This document shows, piece after piece, positions 23,424 to 32,649 of a stretch of DNA of 64,000 nucleotides; within the stretch, counting starts at the first letter, position 1; the number at the start of each line of letters is the position of its first letter. This DNA comes from Oscillospiraceae bacterium (lineage in GTDB: Bacteria > Bacillota > Clostridia > Oscillospirales > Ruminococcaceae). A program made the position numbers and the translations under genes. The notes under the pieces were generated by a model. That model ran no database searches. It was not told where the DNA came from and worked only from the letters and a program-made list of their open reading frames with translations. The stretch covers positions 1 through 64,000 of the forward strand of contig JAGBCL010000093.1 of NCBI GenBank assembly GCA_018110825.1. Reading direction: 5' to 3'.

Positions 23424-24254
23424 ATGAGCAAGATTTACGAAAGACTTGAAAAATGTTACAAGTGTTTCAGGGAGAAGATTGATTTTGTGCCTGATGTGGC
23501 ACTTATTCTCGGTTCTGGTCTGGGCGACTACGCCGACGGAATAAAGATTGAGGCAACTCTCGACTACGGCGAGATTGAGGGCTTCCCCAAGTCTACCGTT
23601 GCAGGTCACAAGGGTCGCTTTGTGTTCGGATATGTGGGCGACGTTAAGGTTGTAATAATGCAGGGTAGAGTCCACTACTATGAGGGATATCCTATGGAGG
23701 ACGTTGTTCTCCCTGTTCGTCTGATGAAGATGATGGGTGCAAAAATCCTGTTTCTGACCAATGCGGCAGGCGGCGTGAATTTTGATTACCACGCAGGCGA
23801 TTTTATGCTTATTTCCGACCAGATTTGCATGGCTCCGTCACCGCTTATCGGTGAGAATGCAGACGAGCTGGGCGTGCGTTTCCCTGATATGAGCAACATC
23901 TATAACCGTGACCTGAGAGCAATTGTACGCGAGGCGGCAAAGGATTTGGATATCCCGCTTCAGGAGGGCGTTTACATTCAGCTGACAGGCCCTAACTATG
24001 AGTCACCTGCTGAAATCAGAATGGTAAGAACTCTCGGTGCGGATGCAGTAGGTATGTCAACAGCCTGCGAGGCAATTGCGGCAAATCACGCAGGTATGAG
24101 GGTTGTGGGTATTTCCTGCATTTCCAATATGGCTTGCGGAATTACCGAAAATCCGCTTACACACGCAGAGGTGCAGGAAACAGCTGACAGGGTTGCACCG
24201 CTTTTCAAGAAGCTGGTTACCGAGTCGGTTATCAGATTGGGGAAAGAAGTTTAA
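23424..24254 (+). CDS. Purine nucleoside phosphorylase (type I trimeric)
   Basis: The 276-residue enzyme splits inosine or guanosine with phosphate into base and ribose 1-phosphate (purine salvage). Motifs are GSGLGD (30-35, phosphate site), GHKGRFVFG, MQGRVHYYEGY, LTNAAGGVN, the purine-site TGPNYESPAEIRM, and VGMSTACEA. The ATG at 23424 is chosen because GAAGGGAG lies 8 bases upstream. Its stop codon is the first three bases of another repeat copy. Confidence 0.95.
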   Translation: MSKIYERLEKCYKCFREKIDFVPDVALILGSGLGDYADGIKIEATLDYGEIEGFPKSTVAGHKGRFVFGYVGDVKVVIMQGRVHYYEGYPMEDVVLPVRLMKMMGAKILFLTNAAGGVNFDYHAGDFMLISDQICMAPSPLIGENADELGVRFPDMSNIYNRDLRAIVREAAKDLDIPLQEGVYIQLTGPNYESPAEIRMVRTLGADAVGMSTACEAIAANHAGMRVVGISCISNMACGITENPLTHAEVQETADRVAPLFKKLVTESVIRLGKEV

Positions 24255-24284
24255 TTCGGAATTCGGAATGCGTAATGCGGAATT
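24252..24284 (+). repeat. Stop-codon-associated intergenic repeat, copy 2
   Basis: It starts with TAATTCGG at the phosphorylase stop. Bases 24253-24284 are identical (32 of 32) to the reverse complement of 32648-32679, the right arm beside the four-helix-bundle pseudogene. Confidence 0.9.
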
Positions 24285-24326
24285 AGTTTGAGTTAACTCA
24301 TAAAGTTGGCAGATGAAAAGTTTCGT

Positions 24327-24513
24327 CCACCTTTTCAAAGGTGGTGGGTTTCCAAAGGGCAAAGCCCTTTGGTCGCTCTCCGCAGAGAGCGAAATCCTTT
24401 CTTCGCCCGCAGGCGTGCTTTAAGCGCATCTAAAAGGTGAATTTTGAGGCGGCAAGCCTCAAAAGAGGAAATTTCTGCAAGAGAGAAATTTCCTAACAGT
24501 GACGAAGTCACTG
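24327..24513. repeat. Array of seven consecutive hairpins, copy B of a dispersed element
   Basis: Stems in order: 24327-24344 (CCACCTT/AAGGTGG), 24352-24372 (CCAAAGGGC/GCCCTTTGG), 24374-24391 (CGCTCTC/GAGAGCG), a short CGCC/GGCG stem, 24442-24464 (TTTTGAGGC/GCCTCAAAA), 24467-24493 (10 bp) and 24497-24513 (CAGTGAC/GTCACTG). The last three are homologous to copy A at 15505-15596 in opposite orientation. No open reading frame fits. Confidence 0.85.
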
Positions 24514-24575
24514 CCTATGTATAGCGATAAATGCAAATTATATTCAAAATCGACTTTGAAGGTGAAAACTTATTT

Positions 24576-25391
24576 ATGACAAAAGAAGCAAAAAAAACAA
24601 TCTGGGACAAGCGTCCCACTTACATAATCCTCGGCTGGCTGCTGATACTGGCGGCGATTGCCTGTGATGTGGGGATAACCGTGCCTCGTTACGAATTCGT
24701 CACGGACAAGGTTACCGAGGACACGAGAATTGTTCTGCTGACCGATTTCCACAGCAGCAGCTATGGCGCAAATCAGCAGGTTTTGCTTGATGTTGTTGAT
24801 AAGCAGCAGCCCGACGTTATCCTGCTTGCGGGGGATATTTTCGAAGATGTCCGTACTCACGAAAACAGCATTGAATTGCTTTCTCAGCTTGCTGAAAAAT
24901 ATCCCTGCTATTACGTTACGGGCAACCACGAGGAATGGTCAGGCGAGGTTGATAATATCAAGAAAATTGTTGACGAGTGCGGCGTAGAAATTTTAGAGGG
25001 TGAGTACGTGGACTTCGGTGAAATCCGTATTTGCGGTGTAGACGACGAAATGTACGGCAAGCAGTTTGCCGATTGCGTAAGTGCGGCTGGTGAGAAATAT
25101 ACCGTGCTTATGTCACATCGTCCCGACCACGTTGATTTGTACAGCGGCAACAATTTTGACCTTGTTGTGTGCGGTCATGCCCACGGCGGTCAGGTGCGAA
25201 TTCCGTTTCTGCTGAACGGTCTGTATGCACCAAATCAGGGCGTTTTCCCCGATTATGCAGGGGGACACTACACCCTTGCGGACGGTACTACGGAAATGGT
25301 TGTAAGCCGTGGCCTTTGCAAGAACATTGTGCCCCGTGTATTCAATCAGCCTGAGGTCGTGGTGATTGACGTTAAGGCAGAAAATGAATAA
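24576..25391 (+). CDS. Membrane-anchored metallophosphoesterase (YkuE-like)
   Basis: The 271-residue calcineurin-like phosphoesterase has one N-terminal membrane helix (about 15-35). Metal ligands are LLTDFHS (Asp57, His59), LLAGDIF (Asp87), VTGNHEE (Asn117, His118), LMSHRPDH and CGHAHGGQ. Relatives act on lipid-linked or cell-wall phosphate substrates outside or at the membrane; the substrate here is unknown. The start at 24576 (MTKEAKK) is preferred to 24531, which has no ribosome site. The upstream gap carries the hairpin array. Confidence 0.92.
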   Translation: MTKEAKKTIWDKRPTYIILGWLLILAAIACDVGITVPRYEFVTDKVTEDTRIVLLTDFHSSSYGANQQVLLDVVDKQQPDVILLAGDIFEDVRTHENSIELLSQLAEKYPCYYVTGNHEEWSGEVDNIKKIVDECGVEILEGEYVDFGEIRICGVDDEMYGKQFADCVSAAGEKYTVLMSHRPDHVDLYSGNNFDLVVCGHAHGGQVRIPFLLNGLYAPNQGVFPDYAGGHYTLADGTTEMVVSRGLCKNIVPRVFNQPEVVVIDVKAENE

Positions 25392-25408
25392 TGATGTGAA
25401 TATATGCA

Positions 25409-25433
25409 AAATATGCACTGTATAATTGCATAA
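25409..25433 (+). promoter_or_regulatory. Candidate ArgR operator upstream of argG
   Basis: AATATGCA followed by TGTATAATTGCATAA (25419-25433) closely matches the sequence before argC (31171-31185). The AT-rich near-palindrome fits ARG boxes of Firmicutes. Related AATATGCA words recur at about 25440 and 25484. Confidence 0.65.
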
Positions 25434-25498
25434 AATCAAAAATATGCACTTAACAATGAATATTGCTAAATAATTTTATAAAAATATGCAAAAACCAC

Positions 25499-25526
25499 TT
25501 GACAAAGCATATTAATGGTGTATAAT
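25499..25526 (+). promoter_or_regulatory. Promoter of argG
   Basis: TTGACA (25499-25504), 16 bases and TATAAT (25521-25526). The ArgR-like words lie upstream of the -35 box. Confidence 0.88.
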
Positions 25527-25584
25527 AAGGATTGTACTTGTAAAATAACAGTTTGTAACTGTGTTAATAATGGAGGAATTTATC

Positions 25585-26814
25585 ATGGCTAAAGAAATCA
25601 AAAAGGTTGTCCTTGCTTACTCTGGCGGACTTGATACTTCTATCATCATTCCGTGGCTCAAGGAAAACTACAACAATTGTGAAGTAATCGCTGTTTCCGG
25701 TGACGTTGGACAGGGCACAGAGCTTGACGGTCTCGAAGAAAAGGCTATCAAGACAGGTGCTTCCAAGCTCTATATCGAAGACCTCAACAAGGAATTCGTT
25801 GAAGAATTCGTATTCCCAACACTCAAGGCTCAGGCTGTTTACGAGGGCAAGTATCTCCTCGGTACTTCCTTTGCACGTCCTATCATCGCTAAGAGAATCG
25901 TTGAAATTGCTCTCGCTGAAGGCGCTGACGCTATCTGCCACGGCTGCACAGGTAAGGGTAACGACCAGGTAAGATTCGAACTTACAATCAAGGCTTTTGC
26001 TCCTGATATGGAAATCATCGCTCCTTGGAGAATCTGGGACCTCAAGTCCAGAGATGAAGAAATCGACTACGCAGAAGCTCACAACATTCCTCTCAAGATT
26101 AACAGAGAAACAAACTACTCTAAGGATAAGAACCTCTGGCACCTTTCCCACGAAGGTCTTGACCTTGAAGACCCTGCAAATGAACCAATGTACGAGAAGG
26201 AAGGCTTCCTCGAACTTGGCGTTTCCCCACTTCAGGCTCCTGACAAGCCTACATATGTAACAATCCACTTTGAACAGGGTGTTCCTACAGCTATCGACGG
26301 CGTTGAAATGGACGGCGTTTCCATCATCAAGAAGCTCAACGAGCTCGGCGGTGCTAACGGTATCGGTCTTGCTGACATCGTTGAAAACCGTCTCGTTGGT
26401 ATGAAGTCAAGAGGCGTTTACGAAACACCTGGCGGAACAATTCTTTACCACGCTCACGATGTTCTCGAAACAATCACTCTCGACAAGGCTACACAGAGAA
26501 TGAAGCAGAAGCTCGCTATCGACTTTGCTGATATTGTTTACAACGGTCAGTGGTACACACCTGTTCGTGAGGCTCTCTCCGCTTTCGTTGACAAGACTCA
26601 GGAAACAGTTACAGGTGATGTTAAGCTCAAGCTTTACAAGGGCAACATCATCAATGCAGGCGTAACTTCTCCATACACACTCTATGATGAAGAGGTTGCT
26701 ACATTTGATGAGGACGAAGTTTACGACCAGAAGGATTCCGCAGGCTTCATCAACCTCTTTGGTCTTCCAATCAAGGTTAAGGCTAAGCTTGATGCTAAGA
26801 GAAACAACAAGTAA
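25585..26814 (+). CDS. argG: Argininosuccinate synthase
   Basis: The 409-residue enzyme joins citrulline and aspartate with ATP to give argininosuccinate, the penultimate step of arginine synthesis. Motifs are the N-type ATP-binding loop AYSGGLDTS (11-19), [29 protein letters not shown] and the [13 protein letters not shown] segment. The ATG at 25585 is chosen for GGAGGA 8 bases upstream. Codon use is strongly biased, suggesting high expression. It is separated from argH by two lipoprotein genes. Confidence 0.98.
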   Translation: MAKEIKKVVLAYSGGLDTSIIIPWLKENYNNCEVIAVSGDVGQGTELDGLEEKAIKTGASKLYIEDLNKEFVEEFVFPTLKAQAVYEGKYLLGTSFARPIIAKRIVEIALAEGADAICHGCTGKGNDQVRFELTIKAFAPDMEIIAPWRIWDLKSRDEEIDYAEAHNIPLKINRETNYSKDKNLWHLSHEGLDLEDPANEPMYEKEGFLELGVSPLQAPDKPTYVTIHFEQGVPTAIDGVEMDGVSIIKKLNELGGANGIGLADIVENRLVGMKSRGVYETPGGTILYHAHDVLETITLDKATQRMKQKLAIDFADIVYNGQWYTPVREALSAFVDKTQETVTGDVKLKLYKGNIINAGVTSPYTLYDEEVATFDEDEVYDQKDSAGFINLFGLPIKVKAKLDAKRNNK

Positions 26815-26829
26815 GTTTCTCTCAAAATA

Positions 26830-26945
26830 GTATGTTTCCGAAGGAAACATACATATAAACCGACGTTTTATGTGGTTTTGCTTTGCAAAATTTGTGACGG
26901 CAGTCACAAAAGCATAAAACTCGGAATTGAAAACTTGTTTTCAAT
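26830..26945. repeat. Structured gap: hairpin, three-way junction, hairpin
   Basis: A 10-bp hairpin (26830-26839 with 26843-26852) comes first. A 12-bp closing stem with one bulge (26860-26872 with 26913-26924) then encloses two hairpins, TTTTGC/GCAAAA and TTTGTGAC/GTCACAAA. A 9-bp hairpin (AATTGAAAA/TTTTCAATT) ends at about 26945. It lies just after argG. Confidence 0.8.
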
Positions 26946-27041
26946 TTAAATCGTGGGCGAAAGGTATGGTTGCACGTTTTTTTCAGTGCAATTATGCCCC
27001 GCCCCTTTGTTCGTTTTTCGGGTAAGGGAAGGGTGACGGAT

Positions 27042-28514
27042 TTGGGCAGGAAAACAGCTTTGTTTTTGGCAATATTGACGGCGATAATGCTTACTGGCTG
27101 TAATAAACAGACGGAGGAAGCAGCTGTCGAAATGGAGCAGGTTACAGCGGTTTCGGAGGTTATGACAACGGCTTCTGAAAAAGAGATTACAACTGTAGCC
27201 ACAACAGTGCTTGAAGAAAAAACAACGGTGACAGTTAATGAGGATGAGCCGATTGAAGAAGAACCGCATGACGGAAGTGAACGACCGACAGTTTTCCCGA
27301 TAAGCGAGCGTTATGACAGCTATCCGCTGTGTACGGTCGGCAGGGTTTCTCCGGATTCAGACATTAAGTGGATATCAGAATATACCGAAGAAGTGTTCAC
27401 TGATGAAAGCGGTCTGGATATTACGGCATATAATGCGGAGTATCCTGTATTTACCGGCGAAGATGAAGCTGTATGCGAAAAAATCAACCAGTATCTGAAG
27501 GATTACGTTGATGAGGCGTATGAATATGAAAAGGCTGAGGCAGAAAGAATGTGCTACAATTCCGATGGTGAATATGATGAGGAAACCGCGGAATTCTACG
27601 AGCATACTGTAACAAAGAATATGCGTGAAATCAGCTTTGAGGTTGATTCGGTGAGCGGAAATATCCTTTCGCTTACGGTATATGATTTTTCATATAGCGC
27701 AGGTGCGGCACACGGCTACACATTGCCTGTTCCTATGATGTTTGACATCCGGACAGGTGAGCTTATCAGGCTTTCGGAAATGATTGTTGACAAGGATGCC
27801 GTTGCCGAGAAATATATGGCGAGAATCTATGATTCGATGTTTATAACACGGGTACTGTACAATGACACAGAGCTGAACGAATACGCATCATTTGTTGAAG
27901 AAATGAAGAATGCGGATAACAGCTATATGAATACGATTGAATGCGGAATTGATGAAAATGGCGATTATATAATCGGCTACTGCGTGGCTGATGAAAGGTT
28001 TAATCTGAAAGACGGCAGTGTCGGTTTTTATATCGCACCGTATGAATACGGCAGCTATGCTGACGGTATAAGACTTATGGAGGTTCCGATTGATGAGCTT
28101 CTTCCGCATCTTAACGACGAGGGCAAGGCTCTTTTTGAGGGGATTGCTTCCTCGGAATATACATCGATTGATATTATCAGCTATAAGGGTGAGGAATATA
28201 TGAGCATTATGGATTCAATTCCAACTGATGCTCTCACAAAGAAGGAGCTTACTGACGGCGACTATGAGTTCATCTCCCTTTTCCCGATGGCAAGCTACTT
28301 ATCACTTTATGATTACAGTAATATTGATTTTGCAAAGCTTGCTTCATTGGGCAATATAACACGGCTTAGTGTGGAGTGCTGCGAAATCAGCGATATCTCT
28401 CCGCTTTATGGTTCGGCAATTACTTACATAAGCGATTACGGACAGATTATCCCGAAGGAACAGGCAGACGAGTTTGCTGCACAGGGCGGAAAAATTGTGC
28501 CTGAAAGAGAGTGA
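27042..28514 (+). CDS. Lipoprotein with DUF4163/DUF3298-like (RsiV-type) domain and LRR-like end
   Basis: The product has 490 residues from TTG 27042 and a lipobox LTGC (Cys20). A Thr/Glu-rich stalk (about 25-75) precedes a domain resembling DUF4163 (YNAEYPVFTG) and DUF3298 (SYSAGAAHGYTLPVPMMFDIRTGELI). That pair is found in PdaC and RsiV and is linked to cell-wall or lysozyme binding. The C-terminus has one or two leucine-rich-repeat-like turns (LASLGNITRLSVECCEISDI). The start is uncertain: TTG 27042 has GGAAGG 9 bases upstream, GTG 27033 is nearly as good, and ATG 26970 has no ribosome site. It sits inside the arg cluster. Confidence 0.82.
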   Translation: MGRKTALFLAILTAIMLTGCNKQTEEAAVEMEQVTAVSEVMTTASEKEITTVATTVLEEKTTVTVNEDEPIEEEPHDGSERPTVFPISERYDSYPLCTVGRVSPDSDIKWISEYTEEVFTDESGLDITAYNAEYPVFTGEDEAVCEKINQYLKDYVDEAYEYEKAEAERMCYNSDGEYDEETAEFYEHTVTKNMREISFEVDSVSGNILSLTVYDFSYSAGAAHGYTLPVPMMFDIRTGELIRLSEMIVDKDAVAEKYMARIYDSMFITRVLYNDTELNEYASFVEEMKNADNSYMNTIECGIDENGDYIIGYCVADERFNLKDGSVGFYIAPYEYGSYADGIRLMEVPIDELLPHLNDEGKALFEGIASSEYTSIDIISYKGEEYMSIMDSIPTDALTKKELTDGDYEFISLFPMASYLSLYDYSNIDFAKLASLGNITRLSVECCEISDISPLYGSAITYISDYGQIIPKEQADEFAAQGGKIVPERE

Positions 28515-28521
28515 ACAGGAA

Positions 28522-29754
28522 TTGATTAATAATAAAAAAACGGCGGTACTGGTGCTATCTGCGATAATGGCAGCACTTATGCTCACGGCTTGCTCAAAGG
28601 AAGAGGCGGTGGACTACACCGAGGCGGAGAATGCTTTGCAGGCTTCGCTGGTGGGCTACTGGACTGACGATTTAGCACAGCTTGAACAAGCGGTTGCTGA
28701 GGAAAAATCTGTGGTTTCGGTGCTGGAATTTACCGATAATTACAGCTATACGTGGCACGAATGCAGCTATGACGAATGGCAGATTGTTACCTATGAGCCG
28801 ACAGAATATTCCTTTGAGAATATGAATTTTAAGGTTGAAAACAACGGTAAGGAAGCGTATGCAAAGCTTGAAATAAGCGGCGAGGACACGCTTTACTGGA
28901 TTACCGATGAAAATACATATGATTACACAAGAGTTCCACAGGAGCTGATTGACAAAATCGGTATCGGAAAAGGTGAGATTTTGTCTGCCGAGGCGGAAAC
29001 GGAAAAACCGACAGAAAACGAAACTGAAACTGAAACTGAAACAGAAAGCAAAGGTCCCGATTATCAGCTTGACGGCAATGTTTCCGCAAGCGGTTATGTT
29101 CTTGACCCGATGATGGAGTTCATTACCGATTACAGCGAGATAGATTATGTAAACTATGCGGTGCTGATTGCCGAGGCAGGGGAAACGGATATTTACGGCG
29201 TTTGTCCTGACGGAAAGAAGCCGTTGGTTATTATTGAGCACGATGGTATAATCGACGAGTTTGAGCAGGTCTGGATGACTCCGAGAGCAATTATGCCGAT
29301 GGCTGAATACCTTGATGTTGACAGCGACGGCGAGTATGAGCTGGTTGTTTCTTACTATGTTGCTTCGGGTACAGGAACAAGCATTGAGGAACTTGTTGTT
29401 TACAAAGCAGGAAGTGACGGCCGCTTCAAGGAATATCGTCTCGATGCAGAAGAACTTATTGACGAATATATCAACTATCAGATTGACAACGATAATCTGT
29501 GGCTTGACTTTGCAGCCTATGACACGAATGAGATTTATTCAACAAGCATCAAGAAGGATTACCCTGACGGTATTGAAAGCATAGGTTTCGGCAAGACGGT
29601 AAGCTACACGATAAAAAGCGGCATAATTGTTATGCATACAGTACCTGATGCTTCGGGACTGCGGTATGAATGTATGCCGGAAATTATTGCGGACGTAAGT
29701 TTTGACGGCGAGGATTTTGAGCTTGATAACATTGATTTCAGAGATTATGAATAA
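28522..29754 (+). CDS. Putative lipoprotein with ETET linker
   Basis: The product has about 410 residues, with a signal peptide and lipobox LTAC (Cys24). An N-terminal domain of about 130 residues (SLVGYWTDDLAQLEQA) resembles lipocalin-like 'amount of something' domains of Firmicutes lipoproteins; this is tentative. A linker of repeated Glu-Thr (about residues 155-175) follows, then a beta-rich C-terminal domain with an Asp-rich loop (DVDSDGEYELV) like an FG-GAP or dockerin-type calcium site. The start is taken as TTG 28522, 7 bp after the previous stop. The next gene is argH, 15 bp away. Confidence 0.75.
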   Translation: MINNKKTAVLVLSAIMAALMLTACSKEEAVDYTEAENALQASLVGYWTDDLAQLEQAVAEEKSVVSVLEFTDNYSYTWHECSYDEWQIVTYEPTEYSFENMNFKVENNGKEAYAKLEISGEDTLYWITDENTYDYTRVPQELIDKIGIGKGEILSAEAETEKPTENETETETETESKGPDYQLDGNVSASGYVLDPMMEFITDYSEIDYVNYAVLIAEAGETDIYGVCPDGKKPLVIIEHDGIIDEFEQVWMTPRAIMPMAEYLDVDSDGEYELVVSYYVASGTGTSIEELVVYKAGSDGRFKEYRLDAEELIDEYINYQIDNDNLWLDFAAYDTNEIYSTSIKKDYPDGIESIGFGKTVSYTIKSGIIVMHTVPDASGLRYECMPEIIADVSFDGEDFELDNIDFRDYE

Positions 29755-29769
29755 AGGAGAATTACTACT

Positions 29770-31146
29770 ATGGCAGATAAAATGTGGGCTGGACGCTTTT
29801 CAAAGGAGCTTGACAAGCGTGTAAATGACTTCAACTCGTCAATTTCCTTTGACGCAAGAATGTATAAGCAGGATATCCGCGGTTCAATTGCACACGCTAC
29901 AATGCTTGGCGATACAGGTATTATTGACAAGAGCGAAAGCGAGAAGATTGTTGAGGGTCTGACAGGTATCCTTAACGATATCGATAGCGGCAAGCTTATG
30001 TTTGACCCTAACGCTGAGGATATTCACATGTTTGTTGAGCAGGTGCTCACTGAAAGACTTGGCGGCACGGGAAAAAGACTTCACACAGCAAGAAGCCGTA
30101 ACGACCAGGTTGCACTTGATATCAGAATGTATCTCAAAGACGAGATTATGGAAATCGTGCCGATGGTTAGAGAGCTTATCGAAACAATCTGCACGCTTGC
30201 TGAGGATAACCTCAATACTGTAATGCCGGGTTACACTCACTTGCAGAGAGCACAGCCAATCACTTTTGCACACCACCTTATGGCTTACGCAAATATGCTT
30301 GTACGTGACCTTGGCAGAATCTCCGACAGCTACAAGAGAATGAACTATATGCCACTCGGCAGCGGTGCACTTGCTTCCACAACCTATCCTATCGACAGAC
30401 GTCAGGTTTCTGCACTCCTCGGTTTTGACGATATCACACAGAACAGCCTTGACGGTGTTTCCGACAGAGATTTCTGCATTGAGCTTTGTTCTGCACTCTC
30501 TATCCTTATGATGCACCTTTCCCGCTTCTCCGAGGAAATCGTTATGTGGTGCTCATGGGAATTCAAGTTCATTGAGCTTGACGACGCTTACTCAACAGGT
30601 TCATCAATTATGCCGCAGAAGAAAAACCCTGATATTACAGAGCTTATCCGCGGCAAGACAGGACGTGTTTACGGCGACCTGAATACGCTTCTTGTTATGA
30701 TGAAAGGACTCTCTCTTGCGTATAATAAGGATATGCAGGAGGACAAGGAAGCTATTTTCGATGCAATCGACACAGTAAAGCTTTGTATCACAACTTTTAT
30801 TCCTATGCTTGCGACAATGCGTGTAAACCGTGAGAATATGCGTGCGGCTGCTGCAAAGGGCTTCATCAACGCAACAGACTGTGCTGACTACCTCGTTAAG
30901 AAGGGACTTCCTTTCCGTGACGCATACAAGATTACAGGCACACTCGTTGCGACCTGCATTGAAAAGGGTACAACACTTGAGGAGCTTCCTCTTGACGAAT
31001 ACAAGGCACTCTGCGATACATTCGAGGAGGATGTTTACGAGGCAATCAGCCTTGAAACCTGCGTGAATATGAGAAAGGTACCCGGCGGACCTGCACCTGA
31101 ATCTGTAAAGGCTCAGATTGAATATATTCGCCGTACAATTGCATAA
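29770..31146 (+). CDS. argH: Argininosuccinate lyase
   Basis: The 458-residue enzyme of the fumarase/aspartase superfamily splits argininosuccinate into arginine and fumarate. Landmarks are WAGRFSKELD at the N-terminus, TARSRNDQVALD, PGYTHLQRAQP and the signature GSSIMPQKKNPD (277-288) with the catalytic serine. AAAGGAG precedes the start. It is transcribed after the two lipoproteins, probably from the argG promoter or an unseen internal one. Confidence 0.98.
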   Translation: MADKMWAGRFSKELDKRVNDFNSSISFDARMYKQDIRGSIAHATMLGDTGIIDKSESEKIVEGLTGILNDIDSGKLMFDPNAEDIHMFVEQVLTERLGGTGKRLHTARSRNDQVALDIRMYLKDEIMEIVPMVRELIETICTLAEDNLNTVMPGYTHLQRAQPITFAHHLMAYANMLVRDLGRISDSYKRMNYMPLGSGALASTTYPIDRRQVSALLGFDDITQNSLDGVSDRDFCIELCSALSILMMHLSRFSEEIVMWCSWEFKFIELDDAYSTGSSIMPQKKNPDITELIRGKTGRVYGDLNTLLVMMKGLSLAYNKDMQEDKEAIFDAIDTVKLCITTFIPMLATMRVNRENMRAAAAKGFINATDCADYLVKKGLPFRDAYKITGTLVATCIEKGTTLEELPLDEYKALCDTFEEDVYEAISLETCVNMRKVPGGPAPESVKAQIEYIRRTIA

Positions 31147-31151
31147 AATTA

Positions 31152-31185
31152 AAAATATGCATAATATCGATGTATAATTGTATAA
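31152..31185 (+). promoter_or_regulatory. Candidate ArgR operator upstream of argC
   Basis: AAAATATGCATAAT followed by TGTATAATTGTATAA (31171-31185) repeats the arrangement before argG. A further ATATACAGAATATACA lies at about 31199. A -10-like TATAAT occurs at 31235-31240, but its -35 box is unclear. Confidence 0.65.
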
Positions 31186-31289
31186 GTTAATAAACAATAT
31201 ACAGAATATACAATAAAAATTAACAAGCGGCTTTTATAATGAAATACACACTGTAATAAGAATGACAATAACGAAAGGAAAGAATTGAA

Positions 31290-32237
31290 ATGGCATACAA
31301 GATTTTTATAGACGGTCAGGAAGGCACTACGGGACTTAAAATTATTGAGCGATTCAAGGACAGAACAGATGTTGAAATTCTTAAAATTGACGAGGATTTA
31401 AGAAAGAGTGCGGTAGAAAGAAAGCGTCTTATAAATGAGTCGGATTTCACTTTCCTCTGCCTGCCTGATGCGGCGGCTATCGAGTCGGTTTCACTGGTTG
31501 AAAACAAGAATACAAGAATTATCGACGCTTCCACAGCTCACAGAACAAATCCTGCGTGGGCTTACGGTCTGCCTGAGCTTTCACAGGCTCACAGGGACAA
31601 GATTGCAAATTCCAACAGAGTAGCTGTCCCCGGCTGTTACGCAAGCGGTTTCAATGCGGCACTTTATCCAATCGTGCAGGAGGGGCTTATTGCACCTTAT
31701 CACCCTATCATCTGTCATGCAGTTTCAGGCTACAGCGGTGCAGGCAAGAAGGCTATTGCCGTTTATGAGGGCGACAACAAGCCTGACGAGTACAACTCAC
31801 CAAGACAGTATTCCATGGGCAAGACCCATAAGCACATCAAGGAAATGATGGCTGTTTCGGGGCTTTCCTATCCGCCGATTTTCAATCCTATCGTTGACAA
31901 CTACTATAACGGTATGGTTGTTTCCATTCCGCTTCACCTCCGTGCAATGGCAAAGAAAACTTCCGCACAGCAGGTATGGGAGGTTATGGCTAAGCACTAC
32001 GAGGGACAGAATTTTGTAAAGGTTATGCCGTTTATGGGCGAGGGCGTACTTCAGGACGGCTTCCTTGCGGCTAATACACTTAAAAATACAAACCTTATGC
32101 AGATTTTCGTTTTCGGCAACGACGACCACGTACTGCTCTGCTCACGTCTTGACAACCTCGGTAAGGGTGCAAGCGGTGCGGCTGTGCAGTGTATGAATAT
32201 TATGATGGGAATTGACGAAACAACAGGCTTAATTTAA
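31290..32237 (+). CDS. argC: N-acetyl-gamma-glutamyl-phosphate reductase (short type)
   Basis: The 315-residue NADPH enzyme reduces N-acetylglutamyl phosphate to the semialdehyde. It belongs to the shorter ArgC group. It has a Rossmann start (YKIFIDGQEGTTGLKI), STAHRTNPAWAYGLPEL, and the catalytic Cys116 in VPGCYASGF. HLRAM and the C-terminal DNLGKGASGAAVQ are conserved. The stop codon is the first triplet of a repeat that flanks the inserted four-helix-bundle gene. Confidence 0.96.
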   Translation: MAYKIFIDGQEGTTGLKIIERFKDRTDVEILKIDEDLRKSAVERKRLINESDFTFLCLPDAAAIESVSLVENKNTRIIDASTAHRTNPAWAYGLPELSQAHRDKIANSNRVAVPGCYASGFNAALYPIVQEGLIAPYHPIICHAVSGYSGAGKKAIAVYEGDNKPDEYNSPRQYSMGKTHKHIKEMMAVSGLSYPPIFNPIVDNYYNGMVVSIPLHLRAMAKKTSAQQVWEVMAKHYEGQNFVKVMPFMGEGVLQDGFLAANTLKNTNLMQIFVFGNDDHVLLCSRLDNLGKGASGAAVQCMNIMMGIDETTGLI

Positions 32238-32267
32238 TTCGGAGTTCGGAATGCGGAATTCGGAATT
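32235..32267 (+). repeat. Stop-codon-associated repeat, left arm of inverted pair
   Basis: It begins TAATTCGG at the argC stop and continues GGAATGCGGAATTCGG. With 32648-32680 it forms an inverted pair bracketing the pseudogene. Confidence 0.88.
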
Positions 32268-32286
32268 AAACGGGTGAAATAACATT

Positions 32287-32649
32287 ATGAAGTCAGATAA
32301 TGTAATTGTTGACAAAAGTAAAGTTTTTGCGTTGAGAATTATAAAACTGTATAAATATTTACTTTCAGAAAAGAAAGAATATGTTCTTTCAAAGCAGGTA
32401 TTACGAAGCGGTACAAGTATAGGTGCAAATGTCAAAGAAGCGATAAGAGGTCAAAGCAAAGCTGATTTTTATGCTAAAATGAATATTGCATTGAAGTAAG
32501 CAAGTGAAACCGAATATTGGCTTAAACTACTCGGAGAGAGTGGATATATTGAGAAAATACATTTTGACAGTATGAATTTGGATTGTCAGGAATTGATAAG
32601 CATTTTAGTTGCAATAACAAAAACGCAGAAAAATGCTAATTCAAAATAA
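32287..32649 (+). pseudogene. Four-helix bundle (23S rRNA intervening-sequence, S23-type) protein, interrupted
   Basis: A 120-codon frame encodes a four-helix-bundle protein of the type found in 23S rRNA intervening sequences. The N-terminal part reads SKVFALRIIKLYKYL and LRSGTSIGANVKEAIRGQSKADFYAKM. A TAA at 32497-32499 interrupts it exactly where the family usually has Glu in ALKEAS, and the frame continues with SETEYWLKLLGESGYI to the natural stop at 32647. A single G-to-T change of GAA explains the break. It is bracketed by inverted repeats. Family function is unclear. Only the N-terminal 70 residues could be made without readthrough. Confidence 0.87.

Noticed and set aside
32497-32499. 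Recoding (readthrough) of the in-frame TAA in the four-helix-bundle gene
   Set aside because: TAA is not a known selenocysteine or pyrrolysine codon and no stimulatory structure is apparent; a single point mutation is simpler.
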